A stretch of DNA of 64,000 nucleotides from Paucidesulfovibrio longus DSM 6739 (GTDB taxonomy: Bacteria; Desulfobacterota; Desulfovibrionia; Desulfovibrionales; Desulfovibrionaceae), in the NCBI RefSeq assembly GCF_000420485.1, contig NZ_ATVA01000015.1:186001-250000 (forward strand), given 5' to 3'. The position numbers and the translations under genes were made by a program. Below, one piece after another: positions 36,751-45,042 of this stretch (position 1 is its first letter; each line of letters begins with the position of its first letter). Under the pieces are notes generated by a model that worked only from the letters and a program-made list of their open reading frames with translations, was not told where the DNA came from and did no database searches.

Positions 36751-38604
36751 TCAGAAGCCTGGCAGGCCGCCAAACCCCCGTGTCGCCCAGTAGACCGCCG
36801 TCATTCCGATCAGCACGATGTTGGCGATGAACCACATCGGTATGCCGACCCGCAGGTAGTCCTTGGGCTCCAGATAACCGGAGGCGTACACGATGGCGTT
36901 CGGCGGGGTGCCGATGATCAGGCAGTACGCGAAGGACGAGGCGATTGCCGTGGACATGGCCATGAACGGGAGGTACGTCGTGCCGGGATGCACGATGCCC
37001 GCCATGTTCAGCGTGATGGGTCCGACTGCGGCCGCTGCCGGGCCGTCCGCCATAAGGTTCGTGAGCACCGCGGTCAGGCCGTTCGACGTGAGCATCAGCG
37101 GCAGCCCCTGGTCCATGCCCAAGGGAGCCATGAATTCGACCACGGTCTTGGCCATCCAGTACGCGGCGCCGGTCTTGTCCAGCACGCGGCCGAAGATGAT
37201 CGCGCCGGCATACAGCCAGACCACGCCCCAATCGACCTTCTCCTGATAGTCGCGCCAGTTGACCACGCCCGCCAGCAGGTAGGCCACCGCACCGGCCACC
37301 GCGATGACGCCGATGCCCAGACGCACGGGGTAGATGCCCATCTGGAAGAACGCCTTTTCCGTGAACCAGCCCCAGACCATGACGATGAAGATCACCAGTG
37401 CCCAGATCTGATGCTTGTTCCAGCTGCCCATCTTGCCGATCTCGCTCTCCAGGTGCTTCATGGCCGGAGCAAGCGAGGTGATTCTCGGCTTGAAGCGCCA
37501 GTTGACCATGACCCAGGTGATGGGGATCATGATCAAGAGGAACGGGAAGCAGTAGGTGACCCACTGGAAGTAGCCGATATCGAATCCGAACATGTCGGTC
37601 AGGTAGGTCATCATGATGACGTTGCGGGCGCCGCCGGAAGGAGCGCCGGGACCGCCGATGTTGCAGGCCATGGCGATGGCGATCATCAGCATCTTGGCCA
37701 GTTCGGGGTCTTCCTTGATGTCGTCGGTAAGGCTGTTCTGATAGAGCAGCATGCCGATGGGCAGGAACATGGCCGCCAGGGCGTGGTCCGAGATGAACGC
37801 GGCCAGGGGCGTGATGATCAGGAAGAAGATCAGCGTGATCCAACGCACGTTGGGCACGGCGAGCTTCTTGAACATCATCAGGCACACGCGCTTGTCCACG
37901 CCTGTCTTGACGAATGCCGCCGCGAACATGAGCGAGCCCATGATGAACCAGCAGGCGTCGTCCCAATATAATCCGGCGACTTCACGACGCGAGACCACGC
38001 CCGTGAAGACCAGGATCAAACCGATGCAGAAGGCCACGCCCGGCAGGGGCATGCATTCCGTGACGAAACAGAAGACCACGAACACGACCATGGCCATGGC
38101 GACCTTGATCTGCCAACTGCCCTTGTCGGCCTTGGCGCGATCCTTCTCCGAGAGCTCGTCGTAGTTCAACCGGTGCATGCGCACGTCGAACGCCGCCTGG
38201 AGCGTCGCGCGGTACTGTTCTTCGGTCAGATTCTGATCGACATATTCCATGGCCCGCTTCAGGTTGGCGCCGTCAACGGGGATCTTGTACTGCTTGCACC
38301 ACTTGGCGTCGCGCTTGAGGAAACGCTTCTTGGAAAGCGCGCCCATGCGCATGTTCTGTTCCATCATCTGGCACGTGGCCAGCTGCCACTGATCCAGATT
38401 GGACGGCTTTTCCTGGAACAATTCCTGCGCCAGGAAAGAGACGACCGCTGCGGGGCCGACCTGATACTGCGTGCCGACCTTCTGCATGCTCTTCGGGGTG
38501 GGCAGCGCCAGGATGACCGCAAACAGGACCACCGGAATAACCAAGAGCTTCCAGTTGACGTACTTGTCATACCCGGTAGCTTTTCTCTTCGTAGCTTCAG
38601 CCAT
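36751..38604 (-). CDS. DASS/SLC13-type anion transporter with soluble insert
   Basis: 617-residue membrane transporter of the divalent anion:sodium symporter family (dicarboxylates, sulfate and the like). The helical core and SNT-like motifs are visible: IGGPGAPSGGARNVIM in the first half, and LTNLMADGPAAAAVGPITL with IIGTPPNAIVYASGYL in the second. Unusually, about 110 mainly charged residues lie between the first helix (about 20-37) and the second (near 165), predicted outside the membrane. The transporter is preceded by receiver genes, so the signalling genes may control or sense its substrate. The substrate is not deducible. Confidence 0.88.
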   Translation of the reverse strand: MAEATKRKATGYDKYVNWKLLVIPVVLFAVILALPTPKSMQKVGTQYQVGPAAVVSFLAQELFQEKPSNLDQWQLATCQMMEQNMRMGALSKKRFLKRDAKWCKQYKIPVDGANLKRAMEYVDQNLTEEQYRATLQAAFDVRMHRLNYDELSEKDRAKADKGSWQIKVAMAMVVFVVFCFVTECMPLPGVAFCIGLILVFTGVVSRREVAGLYWDDACWFIMGSLMFAAAFVKTGVDKRVCLMMFKKLAVPNVRWITLIFFLIITPLAAFISDHALAAMFLPIGMLLYQNSLTDDIKEDPELAKMLMIAIAMACNIGGPGAPSGGARNVIMMTYLTDMFGFDIGYFQWVTYCFPFLLIMIPITWVMVNWRFKPRITSLAPAMKHLESEIGKMGSWNKHQIWALVIFIVMVWGWFTEKAFFQMGIYPVRLGIGVIAVAGAVAYLLAGVVNWRDYQEKVDWGVVWLYAGAIIFGRVLDKTGAAYWMAKTVVEFMAPLGMDQGLPLMLTSNGLTAVLTNLMADGPAAAAVGPITLNMAGIVHPGTTYLPFMAMSTAIASSFAYCLIIGTPPNAIVYASGYLEPKDYLRVGIPMWFIANIVLIGMTAVYWATRGFGGLPGF

Positions 38605-38653
38605 TTCACACCTCTTTCTTAGGTTTGATGCCCCTCGCGGGCCGCGCGGATCG

Positions 38654-39553
38654 TCAGTTCGCGATGATGCGGCCTATTTCGAAGAACATCTCCTGCTCCC
38701 GGACCACGCCGACGACCTTGCCGCCGCGGGCCACGGCCAGACGCCGGGCGCGCTGCGAGAACATGGTCTCGGCGATTTCCATGAGGTTCGCGGTCGCGTC
38801 GATCACGGGCGGGCAGTCGGACATGATGTCCGCAACCTTCTTGTCCGCGATTTCCTGGATCCGCGAGGTGAAGAGCCCCTGCCAGAACATGGTCGAATAC
38901 TGCAGGCTGTCCGCCATGGACGGCTTGGGCACGCTCAGGTAGGCGGGCCGCGCAGCCGCGATCAGATCCATGGGGCTGAGGATGCCCGTGAGGTCGCCGG
39001 TCTTGTCGAAAACAAGGATGGAGCGGTGGCCGGTGTCCATAAGTCGGTCGGTGGACACGAGCTGCGTTCCGAGTTCCTTGAGCTTGACGATGGCCGAACG
39101 CACGGTTTCGTCCTCGGTGATGGTGGCGTAGTTGGTCAGCGGAATCATGATTTCCTCCGCCAACCGCTCTCGGTAGGGTTCCTGCTTGGCCGCGGCCACC
39201 GCGTCCCGGATCTTCGCCGAGAGCAGGTCCACGTCGCAGGGCTTGTTCAGGTAATCCGTCGCGCCGGAGTCGAGAGCCTCCTTGGCGCTGGGAAGCGCGC
39301 CGTGTCCCGTGAGCATGATCACGGGAACGTCGGCATCGATTTCCTTGATCTTTTTCAAGGTTTCGTGCCCGTCCATCCCTTCCATCTTCACGTCGAGGAT
39401 GACCACGTCGGGCTTTTCGCTCATCTTGACCAGGGCTTCCTCGCCGCTGGCCGCCATGACGGTCTCGTACCCCTTGCGTTCCAGAATCTTGGCCGTGGTG
39501 GTGCGAAAACGTTCCTCGTCATCAACCATCAATACTTTTATATTGATTGACAT
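38654..39553 (-). CDS. Response regulator with CBS-domain pair output
   Basis: 299 residues: a receiver domain (KVLMVDDEERFRTTTAK, phospho-acceptor Asp54 in VVILDVKMEGMDG, Lys in LNKPCD) followed from about residue 130 by two CBS motifs (IMIPLTNYATITEDETVRSA and VADIMSDCPPVIDATANLME). CBS pairs bind adenine nucleotides, so the protein could join phosphorylation to energy state. ATG 39553 is preceded by GGAGG at 5 bases. It lies 20 bases after the first receiver gene and 49 before the transporter. Confidence 0.9.
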   Translation of the reverse strand: MSINIKVLMVDDEERFRTTTAKILERKGYETVMAASGEEALVKMSEKPDVVILDVKMEGMDGHETLKKIKEIDADVPVIMLTGHGALPSAKEALDSGATDYLNKPCDVDLLSAKIRDAVAAAKQEPYRERLAEEIMIPLTNYATITEDETVRSAIVKLKELGTQLVSTDRLMDTGHRSILVFDKTGDLTGILSPMDLIAAARPAYLSVPKPSMADSLQYSTMFWQGLFTSRIQEIADKKVADIMSDCPPVIDATANLMEIAETMFSQRARRLAVARGGKVVGVVREQEMFFEIGRIIAN

Positions 39554-39572
39554 CAGTACCTCCTTTTGGGCG

Positions 39573-39989
39573 TCAATCACCTCTGACGACATTCCGACTC
39601 CTGGCTAAGTGTATTTTTTCCTCGAGCTTCTTCCTCCTTTCAAACGCCTCTTCCGACTTGCTCAACAGGCTCTTCATGCTCACAGGCTTGATCAGATAGT
39701 CTGCCGCGCCGAGCTGGATGCCTTCCACCGCGGATTCCAGGGCGGCGTGCCCCGTAAGCATGATCACTTCAATCATGGGGTCTATTTTCTTGATTTCCGT
39801 CAGCACCTTGAGTCCGCCCATTCCCGGCATCTTGATGTCGAGAAAGACGACGTGCACCGTTTCGGACTCCAGAAGCCGAAGCGCTTCCTCGCCGCTGGAC
39901 GCGGTGAGCACGTCGATGCCGATCTTGGAGAACAGCTTTTTGGTCGTGTAGAGGAGACGTTCCTCGTCATCCACAATCATGATTCTCAT
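39573..39989 (-). CDS. Single-domain response regulator, first gene of the sigma-54 operon
   Basis: Receiver of 138 residues: MRIMIVDDEERLLYTTKKLF, phospho-acceptor Asp51 in VVFLDIKMPGMGG, Thr in VIMLTGHA, Lys in LIKPVS, and a charged helical tail. The upstream region holds a -24/-12 promoter at 40108-40123 and three TCGTGC repeats. It is the nearest receiver to the kinase at 40311-42050, a likely partner. Confidence 0.92.
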   Translation of the reverse strand: MRIMIVDDEERLLYTTKKLFSKIGIDVLTASSGEEALRLLESETVHVVFLDIKMPGMGGLKVLTEIKKIDPMIEVIMLTGHAALESAVEGIQLGAADYLIKPVSMKSLLSKSEEAFERRKKLEEKIHLARSRNVVRGD

Positions 39990-40107
39990 AGCGACTCTTG
40001 TTGTTGCTGCCTTTGGGCTGACGCCTCTGCCGGGGATCACCCTTTGCCGCTCGCCTTTCGCAATTCTCGCAAACCCGCACGGCGACCGCCTCGATGCACA
40101 GAGACAA

Positions 40108-40123
40108 AGCAAGCCATGTGCCA
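40108..40123 (-). promoter_or_regulatory. Sigma-54 (-24/-12) promoter of the receiver/transporter operon
   Basis: The minus strand reads TGGCACATGGCTTGCT, i.e. TGGCACA-N4-TTGCT, with GG and GC exactly 10 bases apart. It matches the sigma-54 consensus (TGGCACG-N4-TTGCW) at all but one defined position. Transcription would start near 40096, leaving a leader of about 105 bases before the gene at 39989. An AT-rich segment lies upstream (40124-40155). Confidence 0.8.
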
Positions 40124-40161
40124 TGATTTTTCTTATACATTTTAAGTGTTTATTCGCGCAA

Positions 40162-40226
40162 TCGTGCAAAAACGCCATGCCCGACATACAGGCCGATCGT
40201 GCGGACGGTTTTCGCAGCTCTCGTGC
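40162..40226 (-). promoter_or_regulatory. Three TCGTGC repeats, candidate enhancer sites
   Basis: TCGTGC occurs at 40162-40167, 40197-40202 and 40221-40226 (minus strand GCACGA), 40-100 bases upstream of the -24 box and separated from it by AT-rich DNA. That is the usual layout of activator enhancer, bend and sigma-54 promoter. Whether an activator binds there is inference. Confidence 0.35.
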
Positions 40227-40244
40227 AGGCGGGAGAGTGGGCGC

Positions 40245-40281
40245 AAAAAAGCCCGCCGGAACGCGACTGGTTCCGACGGGC
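40245..40281 (-). terminator. Terminator after the dCache kinase gene
   Basis: A 12-bp stem with one G-U pair (40270-40281 with 40251-40262, GCCCG..CGGAAC) is followed on the minus strand by six T (40250-40245). It ends the kinase unit 30 bases after its stop. The rest of the 320-base gap (39990-40310) holds the promoter and repeats described separately. Confidence 0.85.
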
Positions 40282-40310
40282 CGGGAGGGGGCCGAATACT
40301 GCAAAAAACG

Positions 40311-42050
40311 TTATTTCGTTGGCCTGGGCAGACGTACCGTAAAGGTCGTTCCGACGCCCTTGGTGCTCCGCACGTCCATCTGCCCGCCCATGCGGTCCAC
40401 GATGCCGTGGCAGACCGAAAGCCCCAGCCCGGTGCCCTTGCCCACGGGCTTGGTCGTGAAGAACGGGGTAAAGATGCGTTCCATGTTTTCCGGGTTGATG
40501 CCGGAGCCGTTGTCCCGAACGTCGATGCCGACCATGCCGTCCTCGCCGAGACTGCAAGACACGGTCACCAATCCGCCGCCTTCCGGATGCCGCTCCTCCA
40601 CGGCGTGCAGGGCGTTGTTCAGCAGATTGAGCAACACCTGCTGCACCTGGCCGGGATCGGCCCGAACGAAAAGAGGACGATCCAGCGGCTCCAGTTCGAG
40701 GCGGATTCCGTTTACCGCGGCTTTTTCCTCGATCATGCCCACGATTTCCGGCAGGAAGGAACGGACGTCCATATCCTGCACCACGGATTCCCCCTGGCGG
40801 CCGAACTTGAGGATCGCTTGCGTGATCTTTGCGCAACGGCTGATCTGAATGCGCAATTGCTCCAAGGAGGTGCGCAATTCTTTGCTCTCCTCGCCCTCTT
40901 TGAGGTCATTCTTTTCGACCATGTCGTTCATGACCATTTCCATATAGGAAAGATCGCTCTTCATGACCTGCAAAGGGTTGTTGATTTCATGGGCGATGCC
41001 CGTGGTCATCTCTCCCAATTCCGCAAGCCGTGCCGCTCGGTAGAGATGATTGCGAAGGGTTTCCTTCTCGAGGAATACGCGACTGAGCGCGTGCTCGATG
41101 TGGGTGCTGAGCATGAAGGCGAGCGCGGCGATGAGCAGGCCGCCGAACAACAGGATGGCCGCGATCCAGCTCGCCGCCTCCTGAAGCCCGGCAAAGGCGT
41201 CGTCCTTCTCCTGTCGGACCACGAGCAGCCATTTGCCGTCGTTGATCCAGGATGTGCAATACAGATATTCCTTGCCGTCGGCATCTTCGGCCGCATAGAC
41301 GTGCACCGCCCGCTTCGGCAGCGCTCCCAGCTTCGGCAGGTCGGATTGGGACAAAAGCGGGGCCTTGGAACGCGGCTCGGTCTGATAGCGGCCCTCCGCG
41401 TCGAGCACCCAGGCCTCGCCCGTGACGCCCAAACGGATGCCCTCCACCAAACCGCTGAAGCGATGCGGATCCATCGTGGCCCGCAACACGATCCGTCCTG
41501 CGGCCTCCTGGCGCGAAATTGCAATGACGAAATGCGGCTCGTTGCGATATCCCAGGAAAACGTCGCTGACGTGGTATCCTTTTTCCAGGGTGGCCGTGTA
41601 CCAGGGAGCCTTGGAATAATCCTTGCCCAACAGGTCGTACGGTCCGGCATACGCCTGCTGCACGCCGTTCGGCGCGATAAAGCCGAGATCGACGAAGGCG
41701 GGACAGCTCCGGCGCAGATGCCGCAAGCGGTTTTCCAGGTCGGACTGGTTTTCGAGTCCACGCCCTCCATCGGTATCGAGCAGCATTTCAAGATCGGCCC
41801 GACGTTCTTCGAGATAGGAGTCGATCATGCGGCCATGATCCTCGACGATGCGGCGCATGGCTCCCACGGTGGAACTCTTGACCGAATTGACGAAGGCGGC
41901 CTGCCCGACCAGCAACACGAACAGAAACGGCACCACCGGGGCGATGACCATCACCGCCAGCAGCCGCTTGCGGATTCCGCGAAACGGATTGCCCTCCCCC
42001 GTGGAGTCCTGCCCCCCTTTTCGTTGATCCTTTCCTTTGTCCTTGACCAT
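40311..42050 (-). CDS. dCache sensor histidine kinase
   Basis: 579 residues: a short cytoplasmic start, helix 1 near 28-52, a double-Cache periplasmic domain to about 290, helix 2 near 292-314, then a DHp domain with LGEMTTGIAHEINNPLQVM (His near 352). A full HATPase domain follows (LNLLNNALHA, RDNGSGI, FTPFFTTK, GKGTGLGLSV). The periplasmic segment KGYHVSDVFLGYRNEPHFVI nearly repeats that of the kinase at 31116-32756. Transcribed from a sigma-54 promoter at 42197-42212 and ended by its own terminator. Divergent from the AAA+ regulator, which may control it. Confidence 0.94.
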   Translation of the reverse strand: MVKDKGKDQRKGGQDSTGEGNPFRGIRKRLLAVMVIAPVVPFLFVLLVGQAAFVNSVKSSTVGAMRRIVEDHGRMIDSYLEERRADLEMLLDTDGGRGLENQSDLENRLRHLRRSCPAFVDLGFIAPNGVQQAYAGPYDLLGKDYSKAPWYTATLEKGYHVSDVFLGYRNEPHFVIAISRQEAAGRIVLRATMDPHRFSGLVEGIRLGVTGEAWVLDAEGRYQTEPRSKAPLLSQSDLPKLGALPKRAVHVYAAEDADGKEYLYCTSWINDGKWLLVVRQEKDDAFAGLQEAASWIAAILLFGGLLIAALAFMLSTHIEHALSRVFLEKETLRNHLYRAARLAELGEMTTGIAHEINNPLQVMKSDLSYMEMVMNDMVEKNDLKEGEESKELRTSLEQLRIQISRCAKITQAILKFGRQGESVVQDMDVRSFLPEIVGMIEEKAAVNGIRLELEPLDRPLFVRADPGQVQQVLLNLLNNALHAVEERHPEGGGLVTVSCSLGEDGMVGIDVRDNGSGINPENMERIFTPFFTTKPVGKGTGLGLSVCHGIVDRMGGQMDVRSTKGVGTTFTVRLPRPTK

Positions 42051-42196
42051 GGCTTCCGTCCTTTCCTGGTCCGCCGCCGCAATCGCGGCGCATGCGGCTT
42101 TTTACCGATGCTGCCCAGCTTCCGCCCCATCGGCAAAGGCTTTCCGCTTCCGCACGAAATTCCGCGCAACAATCGCCATTTCCGCAAAAGAAATAT

Positions 42197-42212
42197 AGCA
42201 ACGGCCATGCCA
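42197..42212 (-). promoter_or_regulatory. Sigma-54 (-24/-12) promoter of the dCache kinase gene
   Basis: The minus strand reads TGGCATGGCCGTTGCT, i.e. TGGCATG-N4-TTGCT with GG and GC 10 bases apart, one mismatch to the sigma-54 consensus. Transcription would start near 42185, about 135 bases before the kinase ATG. It lies in the 295-base divergent region shared with the AAA+ regulator at 42346; no other feature was recognised in that gap. Confidence 0.78.
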
Positions 42213-42345
42213 TTGCGTTTAATCATTGACGCCCTATTGCCGGATAGCTAATGCGATTCGGTATGTCCTTTCATAATGGCTTCCTAATGCTCTTTTTGGC
42301 GTGACCGCCGCAGGCTTGCGAGACACTTCCCGGAGGCAGAGACTG

Positions 42346-44958
42346 ATGTTCAGGAACGCGGACCCCGACGCCCCCCGACGAGAACGCTCCTTTGTCCGAT
42401 TCTTCCACTCGCTGGACCTCAAAGCCAAACTGATGGTCACGGTGATTCCCTGCCTGGTGATCATCCTGATGACCACCGGCTACGTAACCTACCGACTTTC
42501 AACAGACTATATGGATATCGCCCTGGAGCGCAACGTGCGCATCCGGGATCTGGCCCAGGCCAACGCCGTGGAACGCTTTCTGGACCAGTGCCGCCGCGAC
42601 CTGCTCATGGCCTCGCGCCAGCCCCTGGACGAGGCGGCCATGCTCAAGACGCTCGAAGACCTGAGAGAATCCGGCGGCATCCAATATTCCGAATTCGCGT
42701 ATCTTTCCCCGGATGGAGACGACCATATCCTGCTCGTGGTCAATGACGGACGGACATACAGCGTGCCCGGATCGAGCATCAACCACATCCGGCCCAACCC
42801 GTTGCTGCATCTCGACCGGCTGCCCCGGCTTTCCCCCGGGGAAGTCCATCCCTCGGACATTCTGGACATGGAGTATCCCTTCCCCACGGAGCAGAACGCC
42901 AATCACCGCATCGCGGAAAAGATCATCCGTTTCGTGACCCCCTACACCGCGCCCGGCAAGACCGCTCCGGGCTTCCTTTCCCTGGCCGTGCGCGCCTCGG
43001 AGCTGCGGAACATCCTATCGCTCTACAACTCCCGCCAATCCCCGCTCTGGGGATATCCCCGGTCCGACGAGGTGCGCTTCAGCTTCCTCTTCGACAACCA
43101 GGGCTGGATTCTCTTCCAGTCCGGCGACATGGACCATCCCGAAGCCGATTTGACCACGTTCCTGGCCCGCTCCGGCTACAAGGGCACGCTGGGCCGGCCC
43201 GACCTGGCCTGCGCCTTCCGGCCGAGCACCGCCCATGGCGACTATTGGGAAATGGTCGCCGAGGGCGCGGAAGGCCGCGCGGGCATCGCCAAGCTGCGCG
43301 ACGACGGGCACAACTCGGCAAAAGTCGCCAACTATTATCTTTCCTGGGCTCCGGTGAGATTCAAGCTTTCCCCGGACGCCCCTCCCATCGTCTATGCCGG
43401 TGCCGCCTACGTGGACCGGAGCCAGCTCGCCGTGACCGCGGGATACAAATATCTCGACGTCATGCTCGTCATCACCCTGGGCAGCATCCTGCTGCTTTCC
43501 CTGCTCGTCTATGCCATGAGCCGACTGGCCATGGGCCCCATCTTCCGGCTGACCCGCGCGGTTTCCGGAATGCAGGCCACAGGCAGGCTCCAGCGCCTTG
43601 AACTTCCCAAATCCGGCTACGAGACCGCGCGCCTCCAGGCCGCCATCAACGGCATGATCGACCGCATGCGCGACCAGATGGAGCAGATCCGGCAAAAGGA
43701 CGAGACCATCGAGCACGTCAACCTCAAGGAACGCGCCCGGCTGGAAGGCGATCTCGCCATGCTGGAGGAAGTGCTGCAAGGAGACATGCCCGAAATCGTT
43801 GGAGTCGGACCGCGCATGGCCCTGTTCAAGGGCGACATCGCCAAGGCCGCGCAGGTGGACGTGGACGTGCTGATCATGGGCGAGACGGGCACGGGCAAGC
43901 AGCTCGTGGCCGAGGCCATACACAGCCACAGCAGGCGCGCGGACGCCACCTTCATCTCGCTGAACTGCGGCGCGCTCGACGAGAACCTGCTCCTCGACGC
44001 CCTTTTCGGCCATGTGAAAGGCGCGTTCAGCGAGGCCAAGTCCGACCGCAAAGGAGCCTTTCTGGAAGCCGACGGCGGCACGCTCTTCCTGGACGAAATC
44101 CAGTCCGCGTCCGCCAAGGTCCAGCAGGCCCTGCTCCGGGCCATCGCCATGCGCAAGATCAAGCCGCTGGGACAGGATACGGAAATCGACGTGAACGTGC
44201 GCCTGATCTGCGCCACCAACGCCGATCTCAATGAAATGATCGAGGAAGGACTGTTCCGCGAAGATCTGTACTATCGCCTCAAAGTCCTGGCCATTCAGAC
44301 ACCGGCCCTGCGCGAACACCCGGAGAGCATCCCCGCCTTGGCGCTGCACTACCTGCGGCAGGCCGAGCAGCTCGTGAACCGCGAGGGACTGAGCCTGAGC
44401 AAGGGCGCGCTGCGCAAGATGACGGGCTATCACTGGCCCGGAAACATCCGCGAGCTGATCAACAGCATCACCCGCGCCGCGGTCATGGCAGAGTCCGATG
44501 TGATCCAGGCGGACGAGATCCGGCTGGAAATCGAGGGCTTGAGCTACGTCTCCCCTCTGGATCAGAGCGTGTCCAAAGATGCGCTTCCTTCCACGGGCGA
44601 GGAGCCGATGCTTGCCGAGGAGGATCGCGAGACGCCCGACGAGCCGGACTACGCCGCAGCCGAGCCCAAACACAGGGAGCCGGCCGGACGCTCTGCGCCA
44701 GCGGAACAGGAAAGAAGCGGAACGCCCCAGTCGCAGCCGGAATTGAACCGCCGGCAAAGACGCGCCCTGCCCCTGATCCGCAAGCGCGGAACCATCACGC
44801 GCGGAGACTATCAGGATATCGTGGGCGGCAAGCTGGCCTCGCGGACGGCCATCTACGACCTTCAGGATCTCGTGAAGAAAGGGGTGCTCATCAAGGAAGG
44901 ACGCGGTCCGGCCACCAAGTATGTAATCAACCCCAAGGCGCGGCTTCTGGCGGGCTGA
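42346..44958 (+). CDS. Membrane-bound AAA+ regulator of the sigma-54 activator type with winged-helix C-terminus
   Basis: 870 residues. Helix 1 lies near 29-50, a periplasmic Cache-like sensor about 50-368, helix 2 370-393, a HAMP-like linker and coiled coil to about 480, and an AAA+ domain about 485-720. Walker A is GETGTGKQ (about 512-519), Walker B TLFLDEI, and YHWPGNIREL is the sensor II region. The loop that should read GAFTGA is GAFSEA (559-564). Instead of a Fis-type helix-turn-helix, an acidic linker leads to a winged-helix-like domain (about 802-870: GTITRGDYQDIVGGKLASRT). ATG 42346 is chosen for GGAGG 9 bases upstream; GTG 42301 is the alternative. It probably senses an external ligand directly. 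Confidence 0.88.
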   Translation: MFRNADPDAPRRERSFVRFFHSLDLKAKLMVTVIPCLVIILMTTGYVTYRLSTDYMDIALERNVRIRDLAQANAVERFLDQCRRDLLMASRQPLDEAAMLKTLEDLRESGGIQYSEFAYLSPDGDDHILLVVNDGRTYSVPGSSINHIRPNPLLHLDRLPRLSPGEVHPSDILDMEYPFPTEQNANHRIAEKIIRFVTPYTAPGKTAPGFLSLAVRASELRNILSLYNSRQSPLWGYPRSDEVRFSFLFDNQGWILFQSGDMDHPEADLTTFLARSGYKGTLGRPDLACAFRPSTAHGDYWEMVAEGAEGRAGIAKLRDDGHNSAKVANYYLSWAPVRFKLSPDAPPIVYAGAAYVDRSQLAVTAGYKYLDVMLVITLGSILLLSLLVYAMSRLAMGPIFRLTRAVSGMQATGRLQRLELPKSGYETARLQAAINGMIDRMRDQMEQIRQKDETIEHVNLKERARLEGDLAMLEEVLQGDMPEIVGVGPRMALFKGDIAKAAQVDVDVLIMGETGTGKQLVAEAIHSHSRRADATFISLNCGALDENLLLDALFGHVKGAFSEAKSDRKGAFLEADGGTLFLDEIQSASAKVQQALLRAIAMRKIKPLGQDTEIDVNVRLICATNADLNEMIEEGLFREDLYYRLKVLAIQTPALREHPESIPALALHYLRQAEQLVNREGLSLSKGALRKMTGYHWPGNIRELINSITRAAVMAESDVIQADEIRLEIEGLSYVSPLDQSVSKDALPSTGEEPMLAEEDRETPDEPDYAAAEPKHREPAGRSAPAEQERSGTPQSQPELNRRQRRALPLIRKRGTITRGDYQDIVGGKLASRTAIYDLQDLVKKGVLIKEGRGPATKYVINPKARLLAG

Positions 44959-44978
44959 ATCCGTTCTCCCGCTCCATG

Positions 44979-45013
44979 AAAAAGCGACCGGGATCCCTAT
45001 GGATTCCGGTCGC
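44979..45013 (-). terminator. Terminator after the polysaccharide deacetylase gene
   Basis: Stem of 13 bp (44984-44996 with 45001-45013, GCGACCGGRATCC, one G-U or mismatch) with loop CTAT. The minus-strand copy is followed by five T (44983-44979). It may also act weakly on plus-strand transcripts from the AAA+ regulator, but that side lacks a T-tract. Confidence 0.75.
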
Positions 45014-45042
45014 ATTGCCTCAGCGGTCGGGTCGCAGACTCG

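Noticed and set aside
42226-42254. TTGACG with TAATGC as a sigma-70 promoter for the AAA+ regulator
   Set aside because: The -10 matches at only two or three positions, so I did not list it as a feature.
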